From Ardenticatenaceae bacterium (GTDB lineage Bacteria; Chloroflexota; Anaerolineae; Promineifilales; Promineifilaceae), in assembly GCA_011525915.1 (NCBI GenBank), contig WYBM01000024.1, forward strand, positions 1-41,036: a stretch of DNA of 41,036 bases. Reading direction: 5' to 3'. The notes below the pieces were generated by a model that was not told the DNA's origin, searched no databases, and was given only the letters and a program-made list of their open reading frames with translations. Positions within the stretch are counted from its first letter, which is position 1. Every line of letters begins with the position of its first letter. A program made the translations under genes and the position numbers. Below are positions 32,603 to 40,718 of the stretch, in pieces.

Positions 32603-33837
32603 TCGCCCGCGCCCGTGCTGTGGCCCGTTCTGCTGATGCGCTCGATGGTCTGATCATGGCCGGAGCGTCACTGGTTTCCGGTGCCTTTGCCTACCTGGTA
32701 CTGGTGGCCGCCGGGCTGCTGCTGGAGGCCACGGCGGCCATTGCCTTTCTGGCAGTCATGAACCTGTTGAAGATTGCGGAGCAGGTGACGTGGGTGATTC
32801 GTAATGTGGTGGCTTATTACATGGCTGAATTAGCCATTAGCGCGGAGTCATGGCCGCGCATGGGGATGTTTTTGCGGCACCGGTGGCGCCGGGCGTGGGT
32901 GTGGGGGGGCGTTACGGCCGGCCTCTTTGCCCTGCTTTCACCTCTTATTGCCCGCCTGATCAACGTCATGTCCCCTTGGGCGCTGCTGGCCGCCGCCCTG
33001 GCGCTGCTGCTGCTTTTTGTGCGCCCGGTGACGGATGGTGCGCTGCAGGGCAGCCAGCACTTCTGGGGGCTGGGCAGCATCGGTGTGCTGCAAGAGGCTT
33101 TGCGTTTTGGCCTGACAGTGGCCTTGATCCTGGCTGGTTTGAACCTGGCCGGGGCGATCCTGGCCCTGCCGGTGGCCAGCGGGGTGGCGTTGGCGGCGGC
33201 CGTGTGGTTATTACGGCCGTATTTTAGCGCCCCACCAACAAACCACGTGCAAAAAGTCAGCCGTCCCTATTCGGTGCTTACCCTGATAGGGCTGTTGTCA
33301 TTTGCTTTGCTGGTGTACAGCGACACCCTTCTGGTCAACCGGCTCTTTCCGCCGGCTGTGGCCGTCCAATACACCCCGGCCAACATCCTGGCCCGGCTGA
33401 ACCTGTTTGTGCCTATGGCCATGGGCATGGTGTTATTTCCCAAGGCCACCCAGCGGCAGGCGTTGGGGCAAGATGCCCGGCCGTATTTACTATTGGCTCT
33501 GGCGGCCACGCTTGTTCCTGGCCTGCTGCTCACATTGCTTTACTTCCTTTTCCCCGGCCCCCTGGTGCAGTTGGTGTTTCGTGGGCAGTATGGCGACCCT
33601 GGGCTGCTGTTGGGGTGGGTGGGGTTGGCGGTGACACTGTTTGCCGGGGTCAATATCTGGCTAAATTATGCGCTGGCGGTGGGGCGACGGCCGTACATCT
33701 ATGCTTTGTTTATCATCGCCCTTTTGCAAATAGGGGCCATCATCCTGTTAACCCATTCGTTGTTGGCATTGGCAGCCGTGCTGGTGGCCGCCGGTGCAGC
33801 CGGCAATGTGGCTGGCCTCATGATGGCCTGGCGTTAA
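32599..33837 (+). CDS. MOP-superfamily lipid-linked oligosaccharide flippase (Wzx/MurJ-like)
   Basis: The 412-residue all-helical membrane protein has about 12 hydrophobic segments and basic short loops, the size and layout of polysaccharide-biosynthesis (PST/Wzx) exporters. Supporting stretches include LDGLIMAGASLVSGAFAYLV at the start, ALQGSQHFWGLGSIGVLQEA and a central SDTLLVNRLFPPAVAVQYTP segment. It would move a lipid-linked glycan from the cytoplasmic to the outer face, consistent with the transferases before it. It has an ATGA overlap with the preceding gene and is the last of the run. The substrate is unknown. Confidence 0.8.
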   Translation: MIARARAVARSADALDGLIMAGASLVSGAFAYLVLVAAGLLLEATAAIAFLAVMNLLKIAEQVTWVIRNVVAYYMAELAISAESWPRMGMFLRHRWRRAWVWGGVTAGLFALLSPLIARLINVMSPWALLAAALALLLLFVRPVTDGALQGSQHFWGLGSIGVLQEALRFGLTVALILAGLNLAGAILALPVASGVALAAAVWLLRPYFSAPPTNHVQKVSRPYSVLTLIGLLSFALLVYSDTLLVNRLFPPAVAVQYTPANILARLNLFVPMAMGMVLFPKATQRQALGQDARPYLLLALAATLVPGLLLTLLYFLFPGPLVQLVFRGQYGDPGLLLGWVGLAVTLFAGVNIWLNYALAVGRRPYIYALFIIALLQIGAIILLTHSLLALAAVLVAAGAAGNVAGLMMAWR

Positions 33838-33868
33838 GGAACCGTAGCTGAATCGCGCGTGAACGTCA

Positions 33869-33897
33869 TTGACTGGGGGAGGGGTCAAAACTATAAT
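33869..33897 (+). promoter_or_regulatory. Near-consensus sigma-70-type promoter of the FHA genes
   Basis: TTGACT (33869-33874), a 17-bp spacer and TATAAT (33892-33897) predict a start near 33904. This rules out an upstream ATG at 33859 and supports ATG 33934. Confidence 0.75.
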
Positions 33898-33933
33898 GCC
33901 GCGGAACAGTTTTGTATTGGAGTCATAGATCAC

Positions 33934-34716
33934 ATGCCTATTTCCCGGTTTGAAGCGTTAGCGCAGGAGTTGATTGAAGGGTCGTTGGGCCGCTTGTTTG
34001 GTGGCGGGGTCACCCCGGCCGATATGGCTGCCCGTCTGACGCGTGTGCTGGAAGACAGTCAGATGAACGGCACCATTGCTGATACCTATCACATCCGGCT
34101 GCACCCCGTGGATTATGCGCGGATTCAGGCTACTTACCCCCATCTGGAGACCGATCTGCAAGATTTGATCCTTAACCTGGCGCAGCAGACGAACCTGAAA
34201 TTGCTGGCCGCGCCGCATGTGGTTGTGGCTGCAGACGAAGATATCAAGCGGCATGAGATTCGTGTACAGGCTATGCGCCAGCGGCGAGAACAAGATACCA
34301 CCCAACTACGTCCGGAAAATGCTATCTCGGCCGAGATACTGGCCGCCATTAGCCATCTGGACGCGTACCTGGTGGTAGACGGCCGTCATCATGTCCCCCT
34401 GAATAAACCGATCATCACCATTGGTCGCCGCGCCGATAATGACATTGTGCTGGACGCGGCTACCGTCAGCCGCCGCCACGCGCAGCTGCGTTGGCGCTAT
34501 GGCCATTTTGTGTTGTATGACCTCAGCCAACGTCACGGCCGTACCAATGTCAATAACCAGCCCGTGACAGAGTGTGTGCTGCAGCCGGGTGATGTCATTA
34601 CCTTGAGCCAGGTGAAGTTGTTATATGCTGAAGGACAAACCACTCCGAAGCCTGGTGCGCGCCCAGATCAGACGGAAACCCAGATCATGCCTCGTGCCGG
34701 TGAGGAGGACATGTGA
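33934..34716 (+). CDS. DUF3662-FHA protein (FhaA-like)
   Basis: The 260-residue cytoplasmic protein has an N-terminal DUF3662 domain (about 1-120: MPISRFEALAQELIEGSLGR and VTPADMAARLTRVLEDSQ, the usual start of FhaA proteins) and a C-terminal FHA domain (about 155-235: ITIGRRADNDIVLDAATVSR then RHAQLRW, and GRTNVNNQPV) with the conserved GR, SRRH and N residues for phosphothreonine binding. In Actinobacteria such proteins bind phosphorylated partners in cell-wall synthesis, including MurJ. No Ser/Thr kinase gene is next to it here. It is coupled to the second FHA gene by a 4-nt overlap, and its own promoter separates it from the flippase gene. Confidence 0.9.
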   Translation: MPISRFEALAQELIEGSLGRLFGGGVTPADMAARLTRVLEDSQMNGTIADTYHIRLHPVDYARIQATYPHLETDLQDLILNLAQQTNLKLLAAPHVVVAADEDIKRHEIRVQAMRQRREQDTTQLRPENAISAEILAAISHLDAYLVVDGRHHVPLNKPIITIGRRADNDIVLDAATVSRRHAQLRWRYGHFVLYDLSQRHGRTNVNNQPVTECVLQPGDVITLSQVKLLYAEGQTTPKPGARPDQTETQIMPRAGEEDM

Positions 34717-35147
34717 ATCCGCTGGTGGTGCTTTTTGTTTTACGGCTGGTCAGCGCGCTGCTGTTGTTGGGATTTATGGTGGCCATTGCCTGGCTGCTCT
34801 ACCGGGACATGTGCCTTACGGCTGACTCGTTGGCGGCTGCGGAACGGCCGTCAGGCACGCTGCGTGTCATTGTTAACGAGAGCGGTGACCCGGCGATAAA
34901 CACCGTCTTTCCGCTGCTGCCAGTGACAAGCATTGGCCGGGCGTCTAACAACACTGTGGTGTTACCTAACGGCTTTGCCTCTTCAGAACATGCATTGATC
35001 ACGCAGCGAAGTGGGCAGTGGTGGCTGCAAGACCAGCACAGCCGCAATGGCACCTACTTAAATGAAGTGTTGGTAGAGGGTACGGCCGTGATCAGCCCCG
35101 GTGACATTATTGCCATCGGCGGCACGCAGCTAAAGATCGAGTTCTAA
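34713..35147 (+). CDS. Membrane-anchored FHA domain protein (FhaB-like)
   Basis: The 144-residue protein starts at GTG 34713, overlapping the upstream stop by 4 nt (GTGA). One N-terminal membrane helix (about 5-29: VLFVLRLVSALLLLGFMVAI) precedes a cytoplasmic FHA domain (about 65-144) with SIGRASNNTVVLPNGFASSE and HALI, and SRNGTYLNEV. The phosphopeptide-binding residues Arg, Ser and Asn-Gly are kept. The layout matches FhaB/FipA, which docks on phosphothreonine of cell-wall regulators. It overlaps the stop codon of the convergent aminotransferase gene by 4 nt with no terminator between, so the two transcripts probably overlap. Confidence 0.88.
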   Translation: MNPLVVLFVLRLVSALLLLGFMVAIAWLLYRDMCLTADSLAAAERPSGTLRVIVNESGDPAINTVFPLLPVTSIGRASNNTVVLPNGFASSEHALITQRSGQWWLQDQHSRNGTYLNEVLVEGTAVISPGDIIAIGGTQLKIEF

Positions 35148-36313
35148 ACAGTCAGCTTTTGCCGCAGTCGTGTGGCCACTTCCATCAATGTTTCGTACTT
35201 TTTAGGAAAGGCAAAGCGCACCATTCCCTGGCCATAACCGGGCAAAGAATAAAAACTGTCACCGGGCACCACGGCCACGCCCACCTCTTTGGTCAACCAG
35301 TGGGCAAATGCCATGGGGGGCAGCTGGGCCTGAGGGATAGCCAGGTGGGAATAATCGGCCATCACGTAGTAGGCACCCTGAGGGGGGGTGGCTTGAAAGC
35401 CATTGGCCTCTAAGATTTCCATCATCAGGGCACGGCGTTGGTGATAAGCGGCTGTGCTGGCTTCGTAAAATTCTGCTGGCAGGTTAAGGGCCGCCGCTGC
35501 CCCTGCTTGCAAGGGGGTAGGGGCACAGATCGAGGTGAAGTCATGCAACGGCCGTAACGCCCGGGCCAACTCATCTGGAGCAATAGCATACCCCAAGCGC
35601 CAACCAGTAATGGCAAATGTCTTGCCCAGGCCACCGAGGGTAATGGTACGGTCGCGCAAAGCGGGCAGGCTGCCGGGCGAGAGGTGGCTGCGGCCGTCAT
35701 ACAAGATGCGGTCATAAATCTCGTCGGTAATCAGCACCAGGTCATGCTTCAGCACAATGGCTGTAATAGCTTCCAGTTCGGCGGCATCAAAGACACGCCC
35801 GGTGGGGTTGTGTGGGGTGTTCAGCAGCAGGGCGCGGGTTTTGGGGGTGACGGCCGTGGCCAACTGTTCAGGGGTAATGCGGTAATTGGGTGGGGTGAGG
35901 GGCACAGAGACGGGCGTAGCCCCGGCCATAAACGCCGCCGGGCGGAAGTTGTCATGGGCTGGTTCAAAAATAATCACCTCATCACCAGCGTTGAGTACGG
36001 CCATCATGGCAATAACAATCCCCTCTGTCACGCCGCAGGTAACGGTGACGTGCTGGTTCGGGTGCACCGGCCAGCCCAGGCGCGCCGTGTACATCTCTGC
36101 CAGCTTTTCCCGCAAGGGTGGGTAGCCCCAGGTGACAGTATATTGGTTCAACCCCTCACGCATGGCCGTTACTGCCGCTTCTACAATGGCCTGCTCCGTG
36201 CCGAAGTCTGGGAACCCCTGGCTCAAATTGATGGCCCCATGCTGCAGCGCCAGACGGGTCATATCACGGATGACGGATTCACGAAATTGGGTAACACGCC
36301 AGGATGTTTGCAT
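35144..36313 (-). CDS. PLP-dependent aminotransferase class I (kynurenine/glutamine transaminase type)
   Basis: The 389-residue fold-type I enzyme has NLSQGFPDFG at the N-terminus, NTPHNPTGRVF (cofactor contact), DEIYDRILYD, the Schiff-base Lys in GLGKTFAITGWRLGY (about residue 230) and RFAFPKK carrying the carboxylate-binding Arg. The closest named groups are kynurenine-oxoglutarate/glutamine transaminases. Its place as last gene of a tryptophan-catabolic operon supports kynurenine as substrate, which would yield kynurenate. A methionine or glutamine specificity cannot be excluded. GGAGG precedes ATG 36313 and lies near the kynureninase stop, 13 bp apart. No terminator is visible after it. 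Confidence 0.87.
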   Translation of the reverse strand: MQTSWRVTQFRESVIRDMTRLALQHGAINLSQGFPDFGTEQAIVEAAVTAMREGLNQYTVTWGYPPLREKLAEMYTARLGWPVHPNQHVTVTCGVTEGIVIAMMAVLNAGDEVIIFEPAHDNFRPAAFMAGATPVSVPLTPPNYRITPEQLATAVTPKTRALLLNTPHNPTGRVFDAAELEAITAIVLKHDLVLITDEIYDRILYDGRSHLSPGSLPALRDRTITLGGLGKTFAITGWRLGYAIAPDELARALRPLHDFTSICAPTPLQAGAAAALNLPAEFYEASTAAYHQRRALMMEILEANGFQATPPQGAYYVMADYSHLAIPQAQLPPMAFAHWLTKEVGVAVVPGDSFYSLPGYGQGMVRFAFPKKYETLMEVATRLRQKLTV

Positions 36314-36326
36314 AGATGCGCCTCCG

Positions 36327-37595
36327 TCAGGTCACGGCCGTGGTAGTAACCGTGTATTTTTTATAGAGCCCCTCTGTCACGGCCATGCGTAAGCGGCGCA
36401 TGGCTTCATAGATGTCGTGGTAAGATGTGTAGAGCGGGGCAATGCCCAGACGGATGCTGTCTGGTTGGCGAAAGTCGGGGATGACGTTCATGTCATGAAT
36501 AAGTGCCTGGTCAATGCGCCAGCCTTCATCATGCCCCAAGGATACGTGGGAGCCGCGCCAGTGGAACTCACGTGGCGAATTCAAGCGAAACCCCAGGGGC
36601 CGCAGCCATTGTTCCCAGAGGTAAATAAGATATTCTGTTTGCTGTATGGATTTTGCCCGCAGCTGATCCATGCCCGCCGCCAGCAGCAAGTTCACCCCGG
36701 GTTCGATGGCGGCCGTGGCCAGCACGGGGGGTGTACCGGTGAGAAAATGGCGCAGGCTGGGGTCGCGCTGGTAAGCCAGCTTAAAGTCAAACATATGGTG
36801 CTGCCCCATCCAGCCGGTGATGGGGTTACCCAGCTTTTTTTGCCAATCACGGCGGATGTAAAGGAAAGCCGGCGAACCAGGGCCTCCGTTGAGATATTTG
36901 TAGGTGCAGCCCACCGCCAGGTCAGCTTCAGCGGCGTGCAGATCGGCCGGTACAGAACCAACCGAATGACTCATGTCCCACAGCATAAGCGCACCAGCAT
37001 TATGCGCCAGCCGGGTCACGGCCGCCATGTCATAGGTATAGGCGCTCTTAAAAACGGTGTGCGAAAGGGCTACCAGGGCGGTGTCCTGGTCTATGGCTTG
37101 TGCCAATGCTTCTACCGGACCGTAAATGCCATCTGGCGAGGGCACCATCTCAATGTGCAGTGGTCTTTCTGCCAATTGAGCCACTCCTTGCAGGATGTAG
37201 AGGTCAGAAGGGAAGTTCAGATTGTCGGTGACAATTTTGTGACGGCCGTGTTGAAAGCGCACAGCGGCCAGCGCCAGCTTAAACAAGTTCACAGAGGTTG
37301 AATCAGCAATGATCACTTCGTCTTCATCGGCCCCAATCAACTGCCCAATTTTGCCGCCAATACGCTCTGATAAGGCCATCCACCCTTCATTCCAGCCGCG
37401 AATGAGCCGGTTGCCCCACTGTTCGGCTACCATCTTTTGCAACAGTGTTGCCGTTTCATGGGGCAAACGCCCCAAAGAATTGCCGTCCAGGTAAATCAAA
37501 TTCGGTTCATTCACCACAAAGCGGCGGCGAAAGGCGGCCAGTTCATCTTGCTGGTCAAGTGTCTGGGGGAAGGCGGCGTCGGGGCGGAAATTCAT
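36327..37595 (-). CDS. kynU: Kynureninase
   Basis: It hydrolyses kynurenine (or 3-hydroxykynurenine) to anthranilate (or 3-hydroxyanthranilate) and alanine, using PLP. The protein has 422 residues, the normal length. Family marks are IYLDGNSLGRLP near the start, DSTSVNLFKL, MLWDMSHSVGSVP, the PLP-Lys in GCTYKYLNGGPGSPAFLY (about residue 233), GWMGQHHMF and a SHVSLGH segment near the C-terminus. AAAGGAG lies before ATG 37595. It is the middle gene of the operon, 23 bp after the dioxygenase gene and 13 bp before the aminotransferase gene. Confidence 0.95.
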   Translation of the reverse strand: MNFRPDAAFPQTLDQQDELAAFRRRFVVNEPNLIYLDGNSLGRLPHETATLLQKMVAEQWGNRLIRGWNEGWMALSERIGGKIGQLIGADEDEVIIADSTSVNLFKLALAAVRFQHGRHKIVTDNLNFPSDLYILQGVAQLAERPLHIEMVPSPDGIYGPVEALAQAIDQDTALVALSHTVFKSAYTYDMAAVTRLAHNAGALMLWDMSHSVGSVPADLHAAEADLAVGCTYKYLNGGPGSPAFLYIRRDWQKKLGNPITGWMGQHHMFDFKLAYQRDPSLRHFLTGTPPVLATAAIEPGVNLLLAAGMDQLRAKSIQQTEYLIYLWEQWLRPLGFRLNSPREFHWRGSHVSLGHDEGWRIDQALIHDMNVIPDFRQPDSIRLGIAPLYTSYHDIYEAMRRLRMAVTEGLYKKYTVTTTAVT

Positions 37596-37618
37596 GGGTA
37601 CTCACTCTCCTTTAACGG

Positions 37619-38398
37619 CTAAAGGTCAGCGCGGATAGCCCATAGATCAGGAAACAGGGGCTTTAGGGTAGTTTGTAGATACCCTACACCGGCAGACCCT
37701 CCCGTGCCTTTTTTGGTGCCAATGGTCCGCTCGACCATCTTGATGTGGCGGTAACGCCACTCCTGAATGCCTTCATCCAGGTCTATTAACCGTTCACAGA
37801 TGCGTAACATATGTGGGTCTTGCTGGTAAACAGTTTTGAGGACGCCTTGTATTTCTGGCGACGGCCGTACCGGTTCTGTCACGTCGCGCTGTAAAATCTC
37901 GGGGGGGATTGGGTAGCCGTTTAAGGCCAGCAAATGCAAAAAAGCGTCCCAGAGGGTGGGCTTGGCAAAACGTGTTTCCAACCGCGCCAGCACGGCCGGA
38001 TCATCAGCATAATGGGCCATCACATGACGGCGTTTATAACCCAGTAAAAATTCCAACTCGCGAAATTGGAACGATTGAAAACCGCTGGCCGATTCTAACC
38101 TATCCCGAAAGGAAAGAAACTCCAACGGTGTCATCGTTTCCAGGATGTCAATCTGGGAGACTAACGTCTTAAATATGGTCAGAATACGCCGCTGGGTGTG
38201 TAAAATACGGGTGCGGTCATTCTGGCGCAGCAGCGTTATCAAATAGTCTGTTTCGTGCAAAACTTGTTTAAACCACAACTCATACACCTGATGGATGATG
38301 ATAAACAACATTTCATCGTGTTCTGGGCCTTCAGAGCGGGGGTGTTGCGCTGATAAAACCTGGTTTAATTCTAGATAAGAGGCATACGTAAGGGACAT
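37619..38398 (-). CDS. kynA: Tryptophan 2,3-dioxygenase
   Basis: This haem enzyme opens the indole ring of L-tryptophan to N-formylkynurenine, the first step of the kynurenine pathway. The protein has 259 residues, slightly shorter than usual, with a compact N-terminus (TYASYLELNQVLSAQ). HDEMLFIIIHQVYELWFKQ carries the distal/substrate His, FQSFQFRELEFLLG the substrate-binding Arg, WRYRHIKMVERTIG the haem-ligand His (about residue 217), and GTGGSAGVGYL is the substrate-closing loop. It is first in a three-gene minus-strand operon. The kynurenine formamidase needed for the next step is not in this window; N-formylkynurenine also hydrolyses slowly by itself. The ribosome-binding site is weak. 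Confidence 0.95.
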   Translation of the reverse strand: MSLTYASYLELNQVLSAQHPRSEGPEHDEMLFIIIHQVYELWFKQVLHETDYLITLLRQNDRTRILHTQRRILTIFKTLVSQIDILETMTPLEFLSFRDRLESASGFQSFQFRELEFLLGYKRRHVMAHYADDPAVLARLETRFAKPTLWDAFLHLLALNGYPIPPEILQRDVTEPVRPSPEIQGVLKTVYQQDPHMLRICERLIDLDEGIQEWRYRHIKMVERTIGTKKGTGGSAGVGYLQTTLKPLFPDLWAIRADL

Positions 38399-38557
38399 AA
38401 GATTTTCTCGGTTTAAATTTCTGGATAAGGCACTTTGTATTGTAAGCCGTTTGTCGGGGAGTGACTACCAATCATGGACCATTTGCCTATCCTGCCCTTT
38501 TTACCAGTACCCAAAGCCCTTGTTGTGATAGATACTTAGGGCTCGTTTACAATTACT

Positions 38558-38603
38558 AGTAATCAGTATTCAGTAATCAGTATTCAGTTATCAGTATTCA
38601 GTT
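38558..38603. repeat. CAGT-type 14-bp tandem repeat between kynA and the ABC transporter gene
   Basis: AGTAATCAGTATTC is repeated three times (the third has one change) followed by AGTT. The inner period is 7 nt around CAGT. The rest of the 300-bp divergent gap (38399-38698) holds the ABC gene's promoter and ribosome-binding site; I find no clear promoter for kynA and no gene. Confidence 0.85.
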
Positions 38604-38643
38604 GGGTGTTCTTCTGGACTGATGATTGGGCGCTGATGACCGA

Positions 38644-38671
38644 TTGCCTGGCAAAAGGCCAAAGCTATTTT
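38644..38671 (+). promoter_or_regulatory. Possible promoter of the ABC transporter gene
   Basis: TTGCCT (38644-38649), a 16-bp spacer and TATTTT (38666-38671). The same -35 variant TTGCCT precedes two other genes of the window. Both boxes are only partial matches. Confidence 0.3.
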
Positions 38672-38698
38672 TGAGCGAACCCTTTGGAGGTGATATCT

Positions 38699-40666
38699 AT
38701 GACTTTTCATGGCGGCGGCTGGTGGGCGTTTATCTCACATGATGATAAGAACGAACGCCCGGCTATTTCCAGAGTTTTATTGTGGCGTGTATGGCACTTT
38801 TCACGGCCGTACCGCGCTAAAATCATTGGTCTTATCTTTACCATCCTGCTTATCACCGGGTTGACGCTGCTTTCACCGCTCTTGCTGCGGCAGCTTATTG
38901 ATGTGGCCATACCAGACAAAAACACCACGCTCTTAACGTTTCTGGCCTTAGGCATGGTGGGTATCCCTTTGATCAATGGCCTGATCGGCATCTGGCAGCG
39001 TAAGCTCAATTCTGAGATTGGCGAAGGTGTCATTTATGATCTGCGCCGTGCCCTCTATGAACATATGCAGCGTATGTCCTTACGCTTTTTTACAGAAACA
39101 CGCACCGGCGAATTGATGTCTCGCCTGAACAATGACGTCATTGGCGCTCAGCGGGCCATTAGTGACACCATTGTTACCATTATCACCAACATTATTTTTT
39201 TGATCGGCAGCCTGAGTATTATGCTGTTGCTGGAGTGGCGGCTGACGCTCTTGGGGTTGATGGTCTTGCCGTTGTTTGTGCTGCCGGCGCGGCGTATTGG
39301 GCGCCGGCTGCGTACTCTGCACCGGCAATCACTGGAATATAATGCGGAAATGAACGCTACCATGAACGAGACCCTTAATGTCAGTGGGGCAATGTTGGTG
39401 AAATTGTTTGGTCGTGAAAAGCAGGAAATGGCCCGCTTCAGTAAAGATGCGGTGATGGTACGGGACATTGGTGTGCAATCGGCCGTGGTAAGCCGGGCGT
39501 TTTTTATGATGTTAAGTGTGGTAGGGGCGGTGGGCACGGCCGTGGTCTATTGGGTGGGTGGTTACATGTCCATCAACGAAACACTCACCATTGGCACCAT
39601 TGTGGCCCTGGGTTCTTACCTGATGCAGGTTTACAGTCCCTTAATGGCACTGACCAATGCGCCGGTGGAGTTTGCCCAAAGCCTGGTGAGCTTTGAACGG
39701 GTGTTTGAGGTGCTAGATATTCCCGTTGAAATCCAGGAGAAGTTGGGGGCCAGGACGTTGGAAAATGTAGACGGCCGCATCCAATTTGAAAACATTTCCT
39801 TCAGTTATCAGGCACTTAAAGAAGGCCAGATCGGCGGCCTGGCAGAAGTGGCCCGTATGGGTTGGGGCGGTGACCGTTCCGCTCACTTAAAGCGCGGCAA
39901 AGAGCGGCAAAATGGGCAGGCGGCGGCCAATGGTGATGTGCCTGAGGGCGCGCCTGAGGGCGCGGCGGAAACACGATGGGCGCTGCAGAATGTATCTTTT
40001 ACCATTGAACCAGGTGAACTGGTAGCCCTGGTAGGCCCCAGTGGTGCCGGCAAAACCACCATCACCTACCTGCTGCCACGTTTGTATGATCCCACAGACG
40101 GCCGTATTATGCTGGATGGGCATAATATCAGGGAAATTTCCTTAAACTCCCTGGCACATAACATTGGCATGGTGACGCAAGAAACCTATCTCTTTTACGA
40201 CACCATTCGCGCCAATTTATTGTATGCCCGGCCAGAAGCCACTGAAGCCCAAATGATCGCTGCGGCTCAGGCGGCCAATATCCATGACTTTGTCATGTCT
40301 CTGCCAGACCGTTATGACACCGTCGTCGGTGAACGGGGTTACCGGCTCAGCGGCGGTGAGCGCCAGCGCATAGCCATTGCCCGGGTCGTGCTTAAAGATC
40401 CTCGCGTTTTGGTGTTAGATGAAGCTACCTCTCACCTGGATTCTGTTTCTGAAAGCCTGATTCAGGAAGCCTTGCAGCGCATCATGCAAGAGCGCAGCAG
40501 TTTGGTGATTGCCCACCGCCTGTCAACCATTTTGGCTGCTGACAAAATCCTGGTGATGCATAAAGGGGAACTGGTGGAGCAAGGAACACACGAAGCGCTG
40601 CTGGCTTTGGGTGGCTTATATACTACTCTGTACGAAACGCAATTTAAACCAACCGAACCCGCATAA
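38699..40666 (+). CDS. ABC-B half-transporter (permease-ATPase, MsbA-like)
   Basis: The 655-residue exporter subunit probably acts as a homodimer. An N-terminal membrane domain has six helices (about 40-310), with the coupling region RFFTETRTGELMSRLNNDV. The ATPase domain (about 345-655) contains FENISFSYQ (A-loop Tyr), Walker A GPSGAGKTT (about 446-454), Q-loop VTQET, signature LSGGERQR (about 549), Walker B VLVLDEATS (about 572) and H-loop IAHRLS. An insert of about 45 residues (about 370-420, Gly/Glu/Ala-rich) splits the ATPase domain between the A-loop and Walker A strands, making it longer than the usual 580-600. ATG 38699 is chosen for the strong GGAGGTGAT 4 nt before it, rather than an in-frame TTG 15 nt upstream. 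The substrate is unknown; lipids or drugs are typical. It stands alone. Confidence 0.92.
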   Translation: MTFHGGGWWAFISHDDKNERPAISRVLLWRVWHFSRPYRAKIIGLIFTILLITGLTLLSPLLLRQLIDVAIPDKNTTLLTFLALGMVGIPLINGLIGIWQRKLNSEIGEGVIYDLRRALYEHMQRMSLRFFTETRTGELMSRLNNDVIGAQRAISDTIVTIITNIIFLIGSLSIMLLLEWRLTLLGLMVLPLFVLPARRIGRRLRTLHRQSLEYNAEMNATMNETLNVSGAMLVKLFGREKQEMARFSKDAVMVRDIGVQSAVVSRAFFMMLSVVGAVGTAVVYWVGGYMSINETLTIGTIVALGSYLMQVYSPLMALTNAPVEFAQSLVSFERVFEVLDIPVEIQEKLGARTLENVDGRIQFENISFSYQALKEGQIGGLAEVARMGWGGDRSAHLKRGKERQNGQAAANGDVPEGAPEGAAETRWALQNVSFTIEPGELVALVGPSGAGKTTITYLLPRLYDPTDGRIMLDGHNIREISLNSLAHNIGMVTQETYLFYDTIRANLLYARPEATEAQMIAAAQAANIHDFVMSLPDRYDTVVGERGYRLSGGERQRIAIARVVLKDPRVLVLDEATSHLDSVSESLIQEALQRIMQERSSLVIAHRLSTILAADKILVMHKGELVEQGTHEALLALGGLYTTLYETQFKPTEPA

Positions 40667-40668
40667 AA

Positions 40669-40695
40669 ATACCTGGCGCCACTGGCGCCAGGTAT
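40669..40695 (+). terminator. Intrinsic terminator-like hairpin after the ABC transporter gene
   Basis: ATACCTGGCGCC and GGCGCCAGGTAT form a perfect 12-bp stem with a 3-nt loop, followed by CAAATCTTTT. It begins 3 nt after the stop codon and also lies downstream of the minus-strand small ORF. Confidence 0.8.
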
Positions 40696-40718
40696 CAAAT
40701 CTTTTATTTGGCTTTGTT

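Noticed and set aside
17554..33837. Considered as a prophage or mobile island
   Set aside because: No phage structural, replication or integrase-linked attachment repeats are seen, and the ACGGCCGT density equals that of the surrounding resident genes.
33859..33933. Upstream ATG for the FhaA-like protein
   Set aside because: A near-consensus promoter (TTGACT-17-TATAAT) lies downstream of this ATG, and the family N-terminus begins at ATG 33934.
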